Positions 17,522-28,398 are shown, counted from the first letter of the stretch. The stretch is DNA of 64,000 nt from Solimonas sp. SE-A11 (GCF_030345715.1 NZ_JAUASX010000018.1:54770-118769), one strand, 5' to 3'. A program made the numbers and translations. Notes: generated by a model not told the origin, from the letters alone.

Positions 17522-20500
17522 ATGAACCATATCCACAAGATCATCTGGAGCCGCGCGCTGAACTGCCTCGTGGTGGCTTCAGAGCTGGCTCGCAACCATG
17601 GCGGCGGCGGCAGCAGCGGCATGGTTGGCGCGACACCCGTGGAAAGGCCCGGCGTGGTCCGCCTTGGCGCCTGGGCCTTGGCGCTGCAACTGGCACTGCC
17701 GCTGATGGGCTATGCGCCGCCGGCAAAGTCGGCCACCTGCGACCTTTCCGTTGGCGGTTCCGGCAGCAGCACGGGTGCCGGCGCGAACTCGCTGGGCTGT
17801 GGCTTCTTCAACGCGGCAGGCGGCGCCGGCAGCGTTGCCGTCGGCAACAGCAACACTGCCAGTACTACCGATGCCAGCGCGCTCGGCCGCGGCAACTCGG
17901 CGACCGGCGCCGCCAGCAGCGCAGTCGGCTATGGCAACACGGCCTCCGGCGTGTTCAGCAGCGCTTTCGGTGCCAGCAGTCAGGCCACCGCAGAGCGCAG
18001 TTCCAGTTTTGGTGTCAGCAACATTGCTTCGGGCTTCGCGAGCCTGGCCGTGGGTCGGAACAACCGCGCATCCATGGAGAGCAGCCTTGCCATCGGTGAT
18101 GACAACGCCGCGAGCGGCATGTTCAGTGCGGCGCTGGGCTACGACAATGTCGCCGCGGGGCTCCGCAGCCTGTCGGTCGGCAGCCGTGCCACTGCTACCG
18201 CTGACTACTCGGTGGCGATCGGCAATGCCGCCACGGCTGCCTCAGGCGCCCGCGTCGGCACCGGCGCCACCTACGGCATCGCGATCGGCACCAATGCCTC
18301 CGTCGCCAACAATGCCGTTCAAGCCGTCGCGCTGGGTGCGGACGCCAGTGCCACGGCCGCCGGCAGCGTGGCGATAGGCCAGGGCTCGGTCGCCACTGCG
18401 GCAAACACGGTTTCGGTGGGCTCTGGCACCATCAAGCGCCGCGTCGTCAACGTGGCGCCCGGCACGGCGGCCACGGATGCGGTGAACAAGGCCCAACTCG
18501 ATGCGGCCATTGCCGCGGTGGACGACTGCGTCGCCGGCACGGGTGCAGGCTCGCTGGCCTGCGGCCCCTCCAATACCGCCTCGGGCGTGAACAGCCAGGC
18601 GGTTGGTAGTGGCAACCAAGCTACGGCGAGTGGCGCCAGTGCCCTCGGCCGCAGCAATGTAGCCTCCGGTCAGTTCAGCACCGCGGTGGGTGCGGGCAGC
18701 ACTGCCAGCGGCTTGCGTGGCACGGCGGTGGGCGCGGCCAGCGTAGCAGCTGCCGAGTATTCGCTGGCCATCGGCAACTCCGATACCACGGCCACCGGTG
18801 CCCGTGTGGTCGCAGGTGCCACCAACGGCATCGCGATCGGGCGCAACGCGGCGGTGGCCGCGACCGGGGTCAACGCGATGGCGGTCGGTTCCAACAGCGC
18901 TGCCAGCGGCCTGCGCGGCACCGCGATCGGCAACTTCAGCAACGCCGCCGCGGAGAATTCGATGGCGCTCGGCAATGCGTCTGCGGCTGGCGCCGGCGCC
19001 AGAGTCGCCGCCGGCGCCAGCAACGGCATCGCCATCGGCAACAACGCGGCGGTCGCAGCGACCGGCGTCAACGCGATGGCGATCGGCTCCGCCAGCGCCG
19101 CCAGCGGCCTGCGCAGCACGGCGATCGGCGTGTACAGCAACGCCGCCGCACAGGACTCTGTGGCCATCGGCAATGCGTCTGCCGCAGGCTCGGGCGCGCG
19201 GGTCGCCGCCGGCGCCACCAGCAGCGTTGCGATCGGCACCAATGCGAGCGTCGGCGCGGACGCGACTACCGCCCTGGCAGTCGGTGCAAGTTCTTCGGCG
19301 ATTGCTGTCGATGGAACCGCCGTGGGGCGCAGTAACTTGGCTTCCGGCACCAGAAGCAGTGCGGTGGGCGCAAACAACACTACCATCGGACAGAACAGCA
19401 GCGCGTTCGGTTTTGGCAACCGCACAGAAGGTGTAGCTGCCGCCGCCTTCGGCACCAACAACACCGCCGGAGGCCTCAGAAGCGTCGCCATGGGTTACGC
19501 CACTTCCGCCACAAACACTGATAGCGTGGCGATGGGTGCCTATTCCCAGGCCTATGGCGGCCGTTCGCTGGCGATCGGCATGTCTTCGGGCCAGGCGTAT
19601 GGCGGCGGATTCGGCGCAATCAGTGGGGGGGTGGGAAGTATCGCGATCGGTAGCCTGTCGGGCGCGGTCGGTGATAGCGCGATCAGCTTCGGCAATGTGG
19701 CGATGGCCTTTGCCGACGGCGGCATTGCGATCGGCAACCAGAGCTTCGCGGGGTCCTACACCTTTGACGAGGAAACGGAAGAGTTCATCTACTCGGGCGT
19801 CAACGCCCTGGCTTTCGGTACGCAGAACGGCGCCTACGGCGACTCCAGCATCGCGATCGGCCTGCTCAACCAGGCCTATGGCGAGTCGAGCCTTGCCTTG
19901 GGCCTGGGCAACCTGGCCAACCTGGATGAGGCCATTGCCATCGGCTTGAACAACGAGGCGGCGGAAGAGGATGCCGTCGCGATCGGCAGCGGCAACTATG
20001 CCGCAGGCAACGACAGCAGTGCGATCGGTGTGCGCAACCAGGCTACCGGCGAAGACAGCAGCGCCATCGGCTTCGACAACGAAGCCAGCGGCATCGACAG
20101 CAGCGCCTTGGGTCATCAGAACGTGGCAAGCGGTACCGCCAGCAGCGCCTTCGGCTACCAGGGCCTGGCAGTAGGCAACTACAGCGTGGCGGTTGGTGCC
20201 AACGCCAACGCGAACGCCGATCATTCCATCGTCATCGGCTCGGCGCTGGATGCGGAGGCCGGCACCACGGTCGCCGCCGGCGCCACCAACGGCATCGCCA
20301 TCGGTCGCAATGCGACGGTGGCGGCAGCCGGAGTCAATGGGATCGCCATGGGTTCCGCCGCCACCGCGAGCGGCGCGCGCAGCACGGCGATCGGCACCAA
20401 CAGCAGCGCCGCAGCACAGAACTCGGTCGCCATCGGCAACGCGGCCGCCGCAGCCAACGGCGCGCGTGTCGGCACCGGCGCCACCAATAGCGTCGCTATC

Positions 20501-23500
20501 GGCCCCGATGCGGCCGTGGCGAATAATGCCACCAATGCCATCGCCCTGGGCTACGCCACCCGGGCTTCCGCGAGCACCAGCACCGCTGTTGGCAGCGAAG
20601 CTGTGGCCTCGGGCTCCCAGAGCGTGGCCGTTGGCTATTCCAACATCGCCTCGGCACTCGTCAGCAGCGCCCTGGGCAGCGACAACACCGCTTCGGCCGC
20701 CGGCGCCAGCGCACTCGGCGCGCGCAACGTCGCCAGCGGTGTGAATGCTTCGGCCATGGGCTTCACCAGCACCGCATCGGGCGTCAACAGCTCGGCGGTA
20801 GGCGCCTACAGCCAGGCGGCTGCCGACTACTCGTTGGCCATCGGCAACTCCGTCGATGCGGCCACCGGCGCCCGTATCGCCGCCGGCGCCACCAACGGCA
20901 TTGCGCTCGGCCGTGACGCCAATGTCGCTGCAGCCGGCGTCAGCAGCATGGCGCTGGGCGTCTCGGCTTCCGCGACGGCAGCCAACAGTGTCGCGCTTGG
21001 CCAGGGCTCCGTCGCCAATGCCGCCAACACGGTCTCCGTCGGTAGCAGCACGGCGCAGCGCCGCATCGTCAACGTCGCCGCCGCCACCGCGGGCACGGAC
21101 GCAGTTAATCTCACACAGATGAACGCCGCCATCGCGGCAGCGGACGACTGCGGTCCGGGCACCGGCGCCGGCTCCATTACCTGCGGGCCCGCCAACGTGG
21201 CCTCGGGCACCAACAGCACGGCCATGGGCAGCAACAACCAGGCGACGGAGACGGGCGCCAGTGCCTTTGGCCGCAGCAACGCGGCCTCCGGCCAGTTCAG
21301 CACGGCGGTGGGCGCCGGCAACACGGCCAGCGGCCTGCGCGGCACGGCGATGGGCATGTCGAGCACGGCTGCGGCGCAGGATTCAGTCGCCATCGGCGGG
21401 GCGGCTACGACGGCGACAGGAGCTCGCGTTACCGCGGGCGCGACCAACGGTATTGCTATCGGCAACAACGCGGCGGTAGCTGCGACTGGCGTCAACGCGA
21501 TGGCGATCGGTTCCGCAAGCGCCGCCAGCGGTATCCGCAGCACTGCCATCGGTACCTATAGCAATGCCGCCGGCTCGGATTCGGTAGCCATAGGCAACTC
21601 CGACAGCGCAGCCGCCGGAGCACGTGTCGGCGCTGGAGCCGCCAACAGCGTGGCCATCGGCCGCAATGCCTCCGTCGCGGCCAATGCCATCAATGCCGTC
21701 AGCCTAGGCTCCAACGCCACCGCCTCGGCCGCCTCGGCCACGGCCCTGGGCGTCAACTCCAACGCCGCAGCTACTGGCAGCACCGCGGTCGGTGCCGGCA
21801 GCGCCGCATCGGCCAGCGACAGCACCGCGGTCGGCTCCGGCAACCTGGCGTCGGGCATGGGCAGTTCCGCCATGGGCCGAGGCAACAGCGCTACGAATCT
21901 GTTCAGCAGCGCCTTCGGTGCCTTCAACATTGTCTCGGGCAGGGAAAGTGCCGCCTTCGGACTCTTCAACGAGACTGCGGGCGGCAATAGTTCCGCTTTC
22001 GGCAAGTACAACAGCGCCGAAGGGGAATGGAGCACGGCGATCGGTAGCTACAGCAGGGCCCAGGGCATCAGTTCGCTGGCGATCGGTACGAGCGAGCTCA
22101 CCGCCGATGGCTATGGCGGGCTGACCGTCAATGGAATTGCTGCCACCGCCGAAGGCGATGGCAGCATCGCGATCGGCAGCGGGGTCAGCGCCATCGGCGA
22201 CTTCTCCACGGCGTTCGGCCAGGGCTCGGTCGCGGAGGGCGACGAATCCATCGCTATCGGCACGCGGAACACCGCCGAGGGCAATTCCGCCATCGCCCTC
22301 GGTACGGACAACCAGGCTGGGGATGATGACGACGTCGCGATCGGCCTCGGAAACAACGCGTCCGGCGGCGAGAGCAGTGCCTTCGGCCGCGACAACACCG
22401 CGAGTGGCTCCAACAGCAGCGCCTTCGGCAACGAGAACGACGCGACGGGGCTGGCCAGCAGTGCTTTCGGTTACGAGAACAACGCGAGCGGCGATCGCAG
22501 CTCTGCGATGGGATACGACAACGTCGCCAGCGGGCTGAACTCCTCCGCGATGGGCTTCAGCAGCAGGGCCTCGGGTGCCTATGGCACCGCCGTGGGTGCG
22601 CACAGCGAGGCGGCCGCGGATTACTCGTTGGCCATGGGTAATTCCGACGACGAAGACAGCGGTGCACGCGTGGCTGCCGGCGCCATCAGCGGCATCGCCA
22701 TCGGCCGCAATGCGGCGGTAGCGGCAGCCGGGACCGATGCGATTGCCCTCGGCACCAATGCCTCGACGACGGCGGCGGGCAGCGTCGCGCTGGGCCTGAA
22801 TTCGGTGGCCGACGTGGGCAATACGGTCTCGGTGGGTTCTTCCACCAATCAGCGACGCATCGTCAATGTCGGCGCCGGCTCTCTTTCCGCAGGCAGCACC
22901 GACGCGGTCAATGGCAGCCAGCTGCGCGGGCTGAGCCTGACGCTGAGCAGCGCGCTCGGTGGTGGCGCGGCGGTGAATGCGGATGGCAGCTTTGTGGCAC
23001 CGACCTACAACGTGGCCGGCAACAGCTACAGCAATGTCAATGGCGCGATCGAAGCGCTGGAAGCCATCGTCGGCACGGGCAGTGCGCTGGGTGTTTCGTA
23101 CGACGATACCAGCCGCGACACCATCACCTTGCAGGGTGACAGCGGCAGCACCCGCATCACCAGCCTGGCGGCCGGTACTCTCGCAGCGGGCAGCACGGAT
23201 GCGGTCAATGCCGGTCAGCTGTTCGACACCAATCAGGACGTGGCGCAGAACGCCAGTGATATTGCCGCGCTGGACGGTCGCGTGGATGCCACGGAGACCG
23301 ACATCGGCACGATGCAGACGGACGTCGGCAGTCTGCAGACGATGGTAGGTACGCACACCACGCAGATTGGCGCGCTGGATACCCGCATGACCGCGACCGA
23401 GGGTGACATCACCGCCCTGGGCGGCCGCGTGGATGCCACGGAGACCGACATCAGCACGCTACAGACGGACGTCGGCAGCTTGCAGACGACGGTCGGCACG

Positions 23501-26500
23501 CACACCACGCAGATCGGTGCGCTCGACACTCGCGTCACGACGGCCGAGGGTGGCATCACCACGCTCGGTGAACGCGTGAACGCTGTCGAGACCGATATCG
23601 GCACGCTGCAGACGAACCTGGGCAGCCTGCAGGGCACGGTGGGCACGCACACCACGCAGATCGGCGCGCTGGATACCCGAGTGACCACGACCGAGGGCGG
23701 GATCTCTGTGCTGGGCGGCCGCGTGGATACGGCAGAGGCGGGTATCAGCTCGCTGCAGACCACCGTTGCCCAGAACACCACCGGGATCGGCGGGCTGACG
23801 AAGGCCCTCGGAGGCGGTGCCTCGGTGAACCCGGATGGCAGCATCAACGCTCCCATCTATAACGTCGCCGGCAATGACTACGACACCGTAGGTGCCGCGG
23901 TGGAAGCACTGGAGGCCCTGGCCGGTACCGGCAGTGTGCTGGGCGTGTCATACGATGACAGCAGCCGCGATACCATCACCCTGCAAGGCGACAGCGGCAC
24001 GACCCGCATCACCAACCTGACGGACGGCACGCTGGCGGCGGGCAGCACGGATGCGATCAATGCCGGGCAGCTCTTCGACACCAACCAGGACGTGGCGCAG
24101 AACGCCAGCGACATTGCTGCCCTGGACGGCCGCGTGGATACCGCGGAAGCCGACATCGACACCTTGCAGACGGACGTCGGCGGTCTGCAGACCACGGTGG
24201 GCACGCACACCACGCAGATCGGCGCGCTGGATACGCGCGTCACCGCGACTGAAGGTGACATCACCACGCTGGGTGGCCGCATGGATGCCACGGAGGCCGA
24301 CATCGGCACGCTGCAGACAGACGTCGGCGGCCTGCAGACCACAGTGGCAACGCAAACCACGCAGATCGGCGCCCTCGACACCCGCGTGACCGCGACCGAA
24401 GGTGACATCGGCATCCTGGGTGGCCGCGCGGATGCCGCGGAGACCGCTATCGGCACGCTGCAGACGGACGTCGGCGGCTTGCAGACCACGGTGGGTACGC
24501 ACACTACCCAAATCGGCGAGCTGGATACCCGAGTGTCCGCGACCGAGGGTGACATCACCACGCTGAGTGGCCGCGTGGATGCCGCGGAGACCGACATCGG
24601 CACGCTGCAGACGGACGTCGGCGGCCTGCAGACCACAGTGGCAACGCAAACCACGCAGATCGGCGCGCTCGACACCCGCGTGACCGCGACCGAAGGTGAC
24701 ATCACCACGCTGAGTGGCCGCGTGGATGCCGCGGAGACCGACATCGGCACGCTGCAGACGGACGTCGGCGGCTTGCAGACCACGGTGGGTACGCACACCA
24801 CCCAAATCGGCGAGCTGGATACCCGCGTGTCCGCGACCGAGGGTGACATCACCACCCTGGGCGGTCGTGTCGATGCCACGGAGGCCGACATCGGCACGTT
24901 GCAGACGGGTGTCGGCGGTCTGCAGACCACGGTGGGCACGCACACCACGCAGATCGGCGCGCTGGATACCCGCGTGACCGCGGCCGAAGGCGGGATCACC
25001 ACGCTTGGGAATCGTGTCACCACGGTCGAGGGTGATGTGACCACCTTGGGTGGCCGCGTGACCACGACGGAGAGCAACGTCAGTGCCCTGCAGACCACGG
25101 TAGGGCAGCACACGGCCGGTATCGGCGGCCTGGCCCAGGCCCTGGGTGGCGGTGCGTCGGTGAACCCGGACGGCAGCATTGCCGCTCCCACCTACAACGT
25201 GGGCGGCGCCAACTATGACAATGTCGGGGCGGTGGTGGAGGCCCTTGAAAGCCTGGCGGGTGCCGGCGGTGTGCTGGGCGTGTCCTACGATGACGCCAGC
25301 CGCAACAGCATCAGCCTGCAGGGTGCCAGCGGCGAAACCCGCATCACCAACCTGACGGCCGGCACACTGGCCGTGGGCAGCACGGACGCGGTCAATGCCG
25401 GGCAGCTCTTCGACACCAACCAGAACGTGTCCCAGAACAGCAGCGATATCGCAAGTCTGGATGGCCGTATCGATGCCACCGAGACGGATATCGGCACGCT
25501 GCAGATGGACATCGGCGGCCTGCAGACCACGGTGGGAGCGCACACCACGCAGATCGGTGCACTCGACACCCGCGTGGCCGCCACCGAGGATGACCTGACC
25601 GTCCTGAATGGCCGCGTCGGTACGGCGGAGACCGACATCGCCACGCTGCAGATGGACGTCGGCGGCCTGCAGACCACTGTGGGTATGCATACCACGCAGA
25701 TCGGCGCGCTCGACACCCGCGTGACCGCCACCGAGGATGACCTGACCGCCCTGGATGGCCGTGTCGGTACGGCGGAGACCGACATCGGCATCCTGCAGAC
25801 GGACATTGGTGGCCTGCAGACCACGGTGGGTGCACATACCACGCAGATCGGCGCGCTCGACACCCGCGTGGCCGCGACCGAGGATGACCTGACTGCCCTG
25901 GATGGCCGCGTCAGCTCCACGGAAGGCACGCTCACCCAGCACAGCACCGACATTGCCGGTCTCGGCACGCGTCTGGACACAGCCGAGACCGACATCGCTG
26001 GCCTGCAGACCGACGTCACTTCGCTCGGTGATCGCGTCACCGCCACGGAAACCGACATCGGCGACCTGGAGGGGCGCGTCGATACGGCGGAGGACACCCT
26101 CAGCCAGCACACGACTGATATTGCCGGTCTTGACACGCGGCTGGGCTCGGCAGAGTCCAGCATCGTCAACCTGGACGGCCGCGTCACCGCCAACACCAGC
26201 AGCGCGGCAGGCCTGGCGCAAGCCCTTGGGGGCGGCGCCGCGGTCAATGCAGATGGCAGCATCCGGGCGCCGAGCTACAGCATCGGCGGTAACGCCTACA
26301 GCAATGTCGGCGATGCCTTCGGGGCGCTCGAGGGGCTGGCTGCCATCGGCAATCCGCTGGCGGTTGCTTATGACGATGCCAACCGCAACACGCTGACCCT
26401 GCAGGGCGCCAGCGGTGCTACCCGCATCACCCGCGTCGCGGCCGGTAACTTGGCCGCCGACAGTAGCGATGCGGTCAACGGCGCGCAGCTCCATGCCACC

Positions 26501-28348
26501 AACCAGAATGTTGCGCAGAACACCGCTCGCATCGCGGCACTGGATGGCCGCATGGGCGCGGTCGAGTCTGGCGTTGCCCAGAATACGGCGGATATCGTCG
26601 CCCTGGGTGATCGTGTCAGCACCAACGAGTCCGCCATCGATGGCCTGAGCACACGCGCCGACGCGGCGGATGCCGGTATCGCCGCCAACGCTGCGGCCAT
26701 CGCCGGGGTCGACGGCCGTGTGGGTGCCGCGGAGGCGGATATCGCCACGGTGAACGGGCGGGTGGACGCGGTGGAGCAGCAGATCGGCGATCTGGATACG
26801 CGCCTGGGCGCCAACGAGGTCGCTACGGCCCAGAACACCGCGGATATCCAATCGCTGCAAGCGGCCACCACGCAGAACAGCGCGGATATTTCCGCACTTG
26901 AATCCGCCACTGCCCAGAATACGGCGGACATTGAAGCCAACACGGCAGCGATCGGTGTGCTGGATTCGCGTGTGGATGCCGCGGAAGCGGATATCGCGCA
27001 GAACACCGCGGACATCAGCTCGCTCGACATTCGCGTGGGCTCGGTGGAAGCGGATGTCGCGGCAATATCCGGCGATGTGAGCGAGATGGGCGATCGTCTC
27101 GACACCGTCGAGAGCAACGTCATCGAGGTGGATAACCGCGTGACCGTGGTTCAGAACGCTGCCAACGCGGCGCAGACGACGGCCAGCACCGCGCTGGCTC
27201 GCGCCGACGAGGCTTTGGCGTTCTGTGGGCCCGGCGGCGGTTCTGATTCCGCCAACTGCGGCGTACGTAACGACGCCAGCGCCGACGGCGCTACTGCGAT
27301 GGGCGTGGACAACGCGGCTAGCGGTGCGGGCAGTGCGGCGGTGGGTTCCGGCAATACGGCCAGCGGTGCCAACTCCAGTGCTATCGGCGTGAATGCCACG
27401 GCCGCTGCGGACAACGCCGTCGCCATCGGTGCCGGTGAAGACGCGGCCAGTTCGGCCAGCGTCGGCAGCAATGCCAACAATGCCGTGGCGATCGGCAGCG
27501 GAGCCCAGGTGGCGGACAATGCCGCCCACGCCGTCGCCATCGGCAGCGGTGCCCAGGCCCAGGCCGCGGGCGCCATCGCCATGGGTCAGAACGCCAGGGC
27601 CGTGCAGTCCAACTCGGTGGCCATCGGTGCCGGTGCCGTGGCGCAGTCCTCGGTGGCGCTGGGTACCGGCGCGCAAGCGACGGGTACCAACACCACGGCT
27701 GTTGGCGACAACGCCCGCGCCACGGGGATCTTTGCTGCGGCTCTGGGCAACAACGCCTTGGCCAGTGCGGACAATAGCGTGGCGCTGGGCAACGGTTCGG
27801 TGGCGGACCAGGCCAACACGGTCTCGGTGGGATCTTCCACCCAGCAACGGCGCATTACCAACGTGGCGGCCGGAACGGCGGACACGGATGCGGCCAACGT
27901 GGGCCAGCTCAACCAGCTCGGTGCCAGTGCGGTGCGTTACGACTTCAACGGCGACGGCAGCATCAACTACAACTCGGTGACCTTCGGCAATCCCAACGGC
28001 AATGGCGGCCCGGCGACGCTGCGCAACATCGCCGCAGGCGTGGCGCCGACCGATGCCGTCAACGTCCAGCAGCTCACCGACCTGCGCGTGGACTTCGGAC
28101 AGACCGTGGACGAGATGCGCGACGAGGCCAACGCCGGCATCGCCGCGGCCATCGCCATGGAAGCGGCACCGTTCATTCCGGGGCACATCACCTATGCGCT
28201 GGGCAGCGGCTACTACGTCAACCAAGGCGCTGTCGGCGTGACCTTCCGCGGAACGGCGGAGAACGGCCGCTGGAGCGTTACCACGGGTGTCTCCACCTCG
28301 GAGCACGGCACGGCGGTGCGTTTCGGCGTCAGTGGTGTGCTGTGGTAA
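17522..28348 (+). CDS. Giant trimeric autotransporter adhesin (YadA/AtaA-like)
   Basis: 3608 residues from the ATG at 17522, chosen because it begins the extended signal peptide region MNHIHKIIWSRALNCLVVAS; an ATG at 17504 is also in frame. After the hydrophobic signal core (about 49-71) come long YadA-like head arrays of about 14-residue repeats (SxAxGxxxxAxG), split into modules that start at residues 73, 336 and 1210 and close with neck motifs (NTVSVGS ... TDAVN-QL). Residues about 1800-3230 form the stalk: four GGGAxVNxDGS Trp-ring-like connectors and coiled coils, including twelve 49-residue units. A second head (3235-3450) and a YadA beta-barrel anchor (about 3525-3608, ending in W) follow. 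It trimerises in the outer membrane and mediates surface attachment. The head-stalk-head-stalk-anchor plan and the TpgA-like gene next door recall Acinetobacter AtaA. Confidence 0.95.
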   Translation: MNHIHKIIWSRALNCLVVASELARNHGGGGSSGMVGATPVERPGVVRLGAWALALQLALPLMGYAPPAKSATCDLSVGGSGSSTGAGANSLGCGFFNAAGGAGSVAVGNSNTASTTDASALGRGNSATGAASSAVGYGNTASGVFSSAFGASSQATAERSSSFGVSNIASGFASLAVGRNNRASMESSLAIGDDNAASGMFSAALGYDNVAAGLRSLSVGSRATATADYSVAIGNAATAASGARVGTGATYGIAIGTNASVANNAVQAVALGADASATAAGSVAIGQGSVATAANTVSVGSGTIKRRVVNVAPGTAATDAVNKAQLDAAIAAVDDCVAGTGAGSLACGPSNTASGVNSQAVGSGNQATASGASALGRSNVASGQFSTAVGAGSTASGLRGTAVGAASVAAAEYSLAIGNSDTTATGARVVAGATNGIAIGRNAAVAATGVNAMAVGSNSAASGLRGTAIGNFSNAAAENSMALGNASAAGAGARVAAGASNGIAIGNNAAVAATGVNAMAIGSASAASGLRSTAIGVYSNAAAQDSVAIGNASAAGSGARVAAGATSSVAIGTNASVGADATTALAVGASSSAIAVDGTAVGRSNLASGTRSSAVGANNTTIGQNSSAFGFGNRTEGVAAAAFGTNNTAGGLRSVAMGYATSATNTDSVAMGAYSQAYGGRSLAIGMSSGQAYGGGFGAISGGVGSIAIGSLSGAVGDSAISFGNVAMAFADGGIAIGNQSFAGSYTFDEETEEFIYSGVNALAFGTQNGAYGDSSIAIGLLNQAYGESSLALGLGNLANLDEAIAIGLNNEAAEEDAVAIGSGNYAAGNDSSAIGVRNQATGEDSSAIGFDNEASGIDSSALGHQNVASGTASSAFGYQGLAVGNYSVAVGANANANADHSIVIGSALDAEAGTTVAAGATNGIAIGRNATVAAAGVNGIAMGSAATASGARSTAIGTNSSAAAQNSVAIGNAAAAANGARVGTGATNSVAIGPDAAVANNATNAIALGYATRASASTSTAVGSEAVASGSQSVAVGYSNIASALVSSALGSDNTASAAGASALGARNVASGVNASAMGFTSTASGVNSSAVGAYSQAAADYSLAIGNSVDAATGARIAAGATNGIALGRDANVAAAGVSSMALGVSASATAANSVALGQGSVANAANTVSVGSSTAQRRIVNVAAATAGTDAVNLTQMNAAIAAADDCGPGTGAGSITCGPANVASGTNSTAMGSNNQATETGASAFGRSNAASGQFSTAVGAGNTASGLRGTAMGMSSTAAAQDSVAIGGAATTATGARVTAGATNGIAIGNNAAVAATGVNAMAIGSASAASGIRSTAIGTYSNAAGSDSVAIGNSDSAAAGARVGAGAANSVAIGRNASVAANAINAVSLGSNATASAASATALGVNSNAAATGSTAVGAGSAASASDSTAVGSGNLASGMGSSAMGRGNSATNLFSSAFGAFNIVSGRESAAFGLFNETAGGNSSAFGKYNSAEGEWSTAIGSYSRAQGISSLAIGTSELTADGYGGLTVNGIAATAEGDGSIAIGSGVSAIGDFSTAFGQGSVAEGDESIAIGTRNTAEGNSAIALGTDNQAGDDDDVAIGLGNNASGGESSAFGRDNTASGSNSSAFGNENDATGLASSAFGYENNASGDRSSAMGYDNVASGLNSSAMGFSSRASGAYGTAVGAHSEAAADYSLAMGNSDDEDSGARVAAGAISGIAIGRNAAVAAAGTDAIALGTNASTTAAGSVALGLNSVADVGNTVSVGSSTNQRRIVNVGAGSLSAGSTDAVNGSQLRGLSLTLSSALGGGAAVNADGSFVAPTYNVAGNSYSNVNGAIEALEAIVGTGSALGVSYDDTSRDTITLQGDSGSTRITSLAAGTLAAGSTDAVNAGQLFDTNQDVAQNASDIAALDGRVDATETDIGTMQTDVGSLQTMVGTHTTQIGALDTRMTATEGDITALGGRVDATETDISTLQTDVGSLQTTVGTHTTQIGALDTRVTTAEGGITTLGERVNAVETDIGTLQTNLGSLQGTVGTHTTQIGALDTRVTTTEGGISVLGGRVDTAEAGISSLQTTVAQNTTGIGGLTKALGGGASVNPDGSINAPIYNVAGNDYDTVGAAVEALEALAGTGSVLGVSYDDSSRDTITLQGDSGTTRITNLTDGTLAAGSTDAINAGQLFDTNQDVAQNASDIAALDGRVDTAEADIDTLQTDVGGLQTTVGTHTTQIGALDTRVTATEGDITTLGGRMDATEADIGTLQTDVGGLQTTVATQTTQIGALDTRVTATEGDIGILGGRADAAETAIGTLQTDVGGLQTTVGTHTTQIGELDTRVSATEGDITTLSGRVDAAETDIGTLQTDVGGLQTTVATQTTQIGALDTRVTATEGDITTLSGRVDAAETDIGTLQTDVGGLQTTVGTHTTQIGELDTRVSATEGDITTLGGRVDATEADIGTLQTGVGGLQTTVGTHTTQIGALDTRVTAAEGGITTLGNRVTTVEGDVTTLGGRVTTTESNVSALQTTVGQHTAGIGGLAQALGGGASVNPDGSIAAPTYNVGGANYDNVGAVVEALESLAGAGGVLGVSYDDASRNSISLQGASGETRITNLTAGTLAVGSTDAVNAGQLFDTNQNVSQNSSDIASLDGRIDATETDIGTLQMDIGGLQTTVGAHTTQIGALDTRVAATEDDLTVLNGRVGTAETDIATLQMDVGGLQTTVGMHTTQIGALDTRVTATEDDLTALDGRVGTAETDIGILQTDIGGLQTTVGAHTTQIGALDTRVAATEDDLTALDGRVSSTEGTLTQHSTDIAGLGTRLDTAETDIAGLQTDVTSLGDRVTATETDIGDLEGRVDTAEDTLSQHTTDIAGLDTRLGSAESSIVNLDGRVTANTSSAAGLAQALGGGAAVNADGSIRAPSYSIGGNAYSNVGDAFGALEGLAAIGNPLAVAYDDANRNTLTLQGASGATRITRVAAGNLAADSSDAVNGAQLHATNQNVAQNTARIAALDGRMGAVESGVAQNTADIVALGDRVSTNESAIDGLSTRADAADAGIAANAAAIAGVDGRVGAAEADIATVNGRVDAVEQQIGDLDTRLGANEVATAQNTADIQSLQAATTQNSADISALESATAQNTADIEANTAAIGVLDSRVDAAEADIAQNTADISSLDIRVGSVEADVAAISGDVSEMGDRLDTVESNVIEVDNRVTVVQNAANAAQTTASTALARADEALAFCGPGGGSDSANCGVRNDASADGATAMGVDNAASGAGSAAVGSGNTASGANSSAIGVNATAAADNAVAIGAGEDAASSASVGSNANNAVAIGSGAQVADNAAHAVAIGSGAQAQAAGAIAMGQNARAVQSNSVAIGAGAVAQSSVALGTGAQATGTNTTAVGDNARATGIFAAALGNNALASADNSVALGNGSVADQANTVSVGSSTQQRRITNVAAGTADTDAANVGQLNQLGASAVRYDFNGDGSINYNSVTFGNPNGNGGPATLRNIAAGVAPTDAVNVQQLTDLRVDFGQTVDEMRDEANAGIAAAIAMEAAPFIPGHITYALGSGYYVNQGAVGVTFRGTAENGRWSVTTGVSTSEHGTAVRFGVSGVLW
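23312..23752 (+). repeat. 147-bp tandem repeat array 1 (3 units) in the adhesin stalk
   Basis: Units start at 23312, 23459 and 23606, in exact 147-bp register. Each encodes 49 residues, i.e. seven heptads (LQTDVGS, LQTTVGT, HTTQIGA, LDTRVTA and so on), making a trimeric coiled coil. Confidence 0.9.
24164..25045 (+). repeat. 147-bp tandem repeat array 2 (6 units) in the adhesin stalk
   Basis: Units start at 24164, 24311, 24458, 24605, 24752 and 24899, all exactly 147 bp apart. Alternate units are most alike (GTHTTQIGELDTRVSATEG versus ATQTTQIGALDTRVTATEG), suggesting that a 294-bp pair was duplicated. Confidence 0.92.
25499..25939 (+). repeat. 147-bp tandem repeat array 3 (3 units) in the adhesin stalk
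   Basis: Units start at 25499, 25646 and 25793. They have diverged from arrays 1 and 2 (ATEDDLTALDGRVGTAETDI in place of ATEGDITTLGGRVDATEADI) but keep the 49-residue period. Confidence 0.9.
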
Positions 28349-28398
28349 CGGCACCCGGCTTTTCCAGAACCACAGGAAACACCAAGGGCGATATCCAG

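Noticed and set aside
18242..20224. A 660-codon antisense frame in the adhesin head region
   Set aside because: Same cause: a mirror of the head repeats, with no recognisable protein features.
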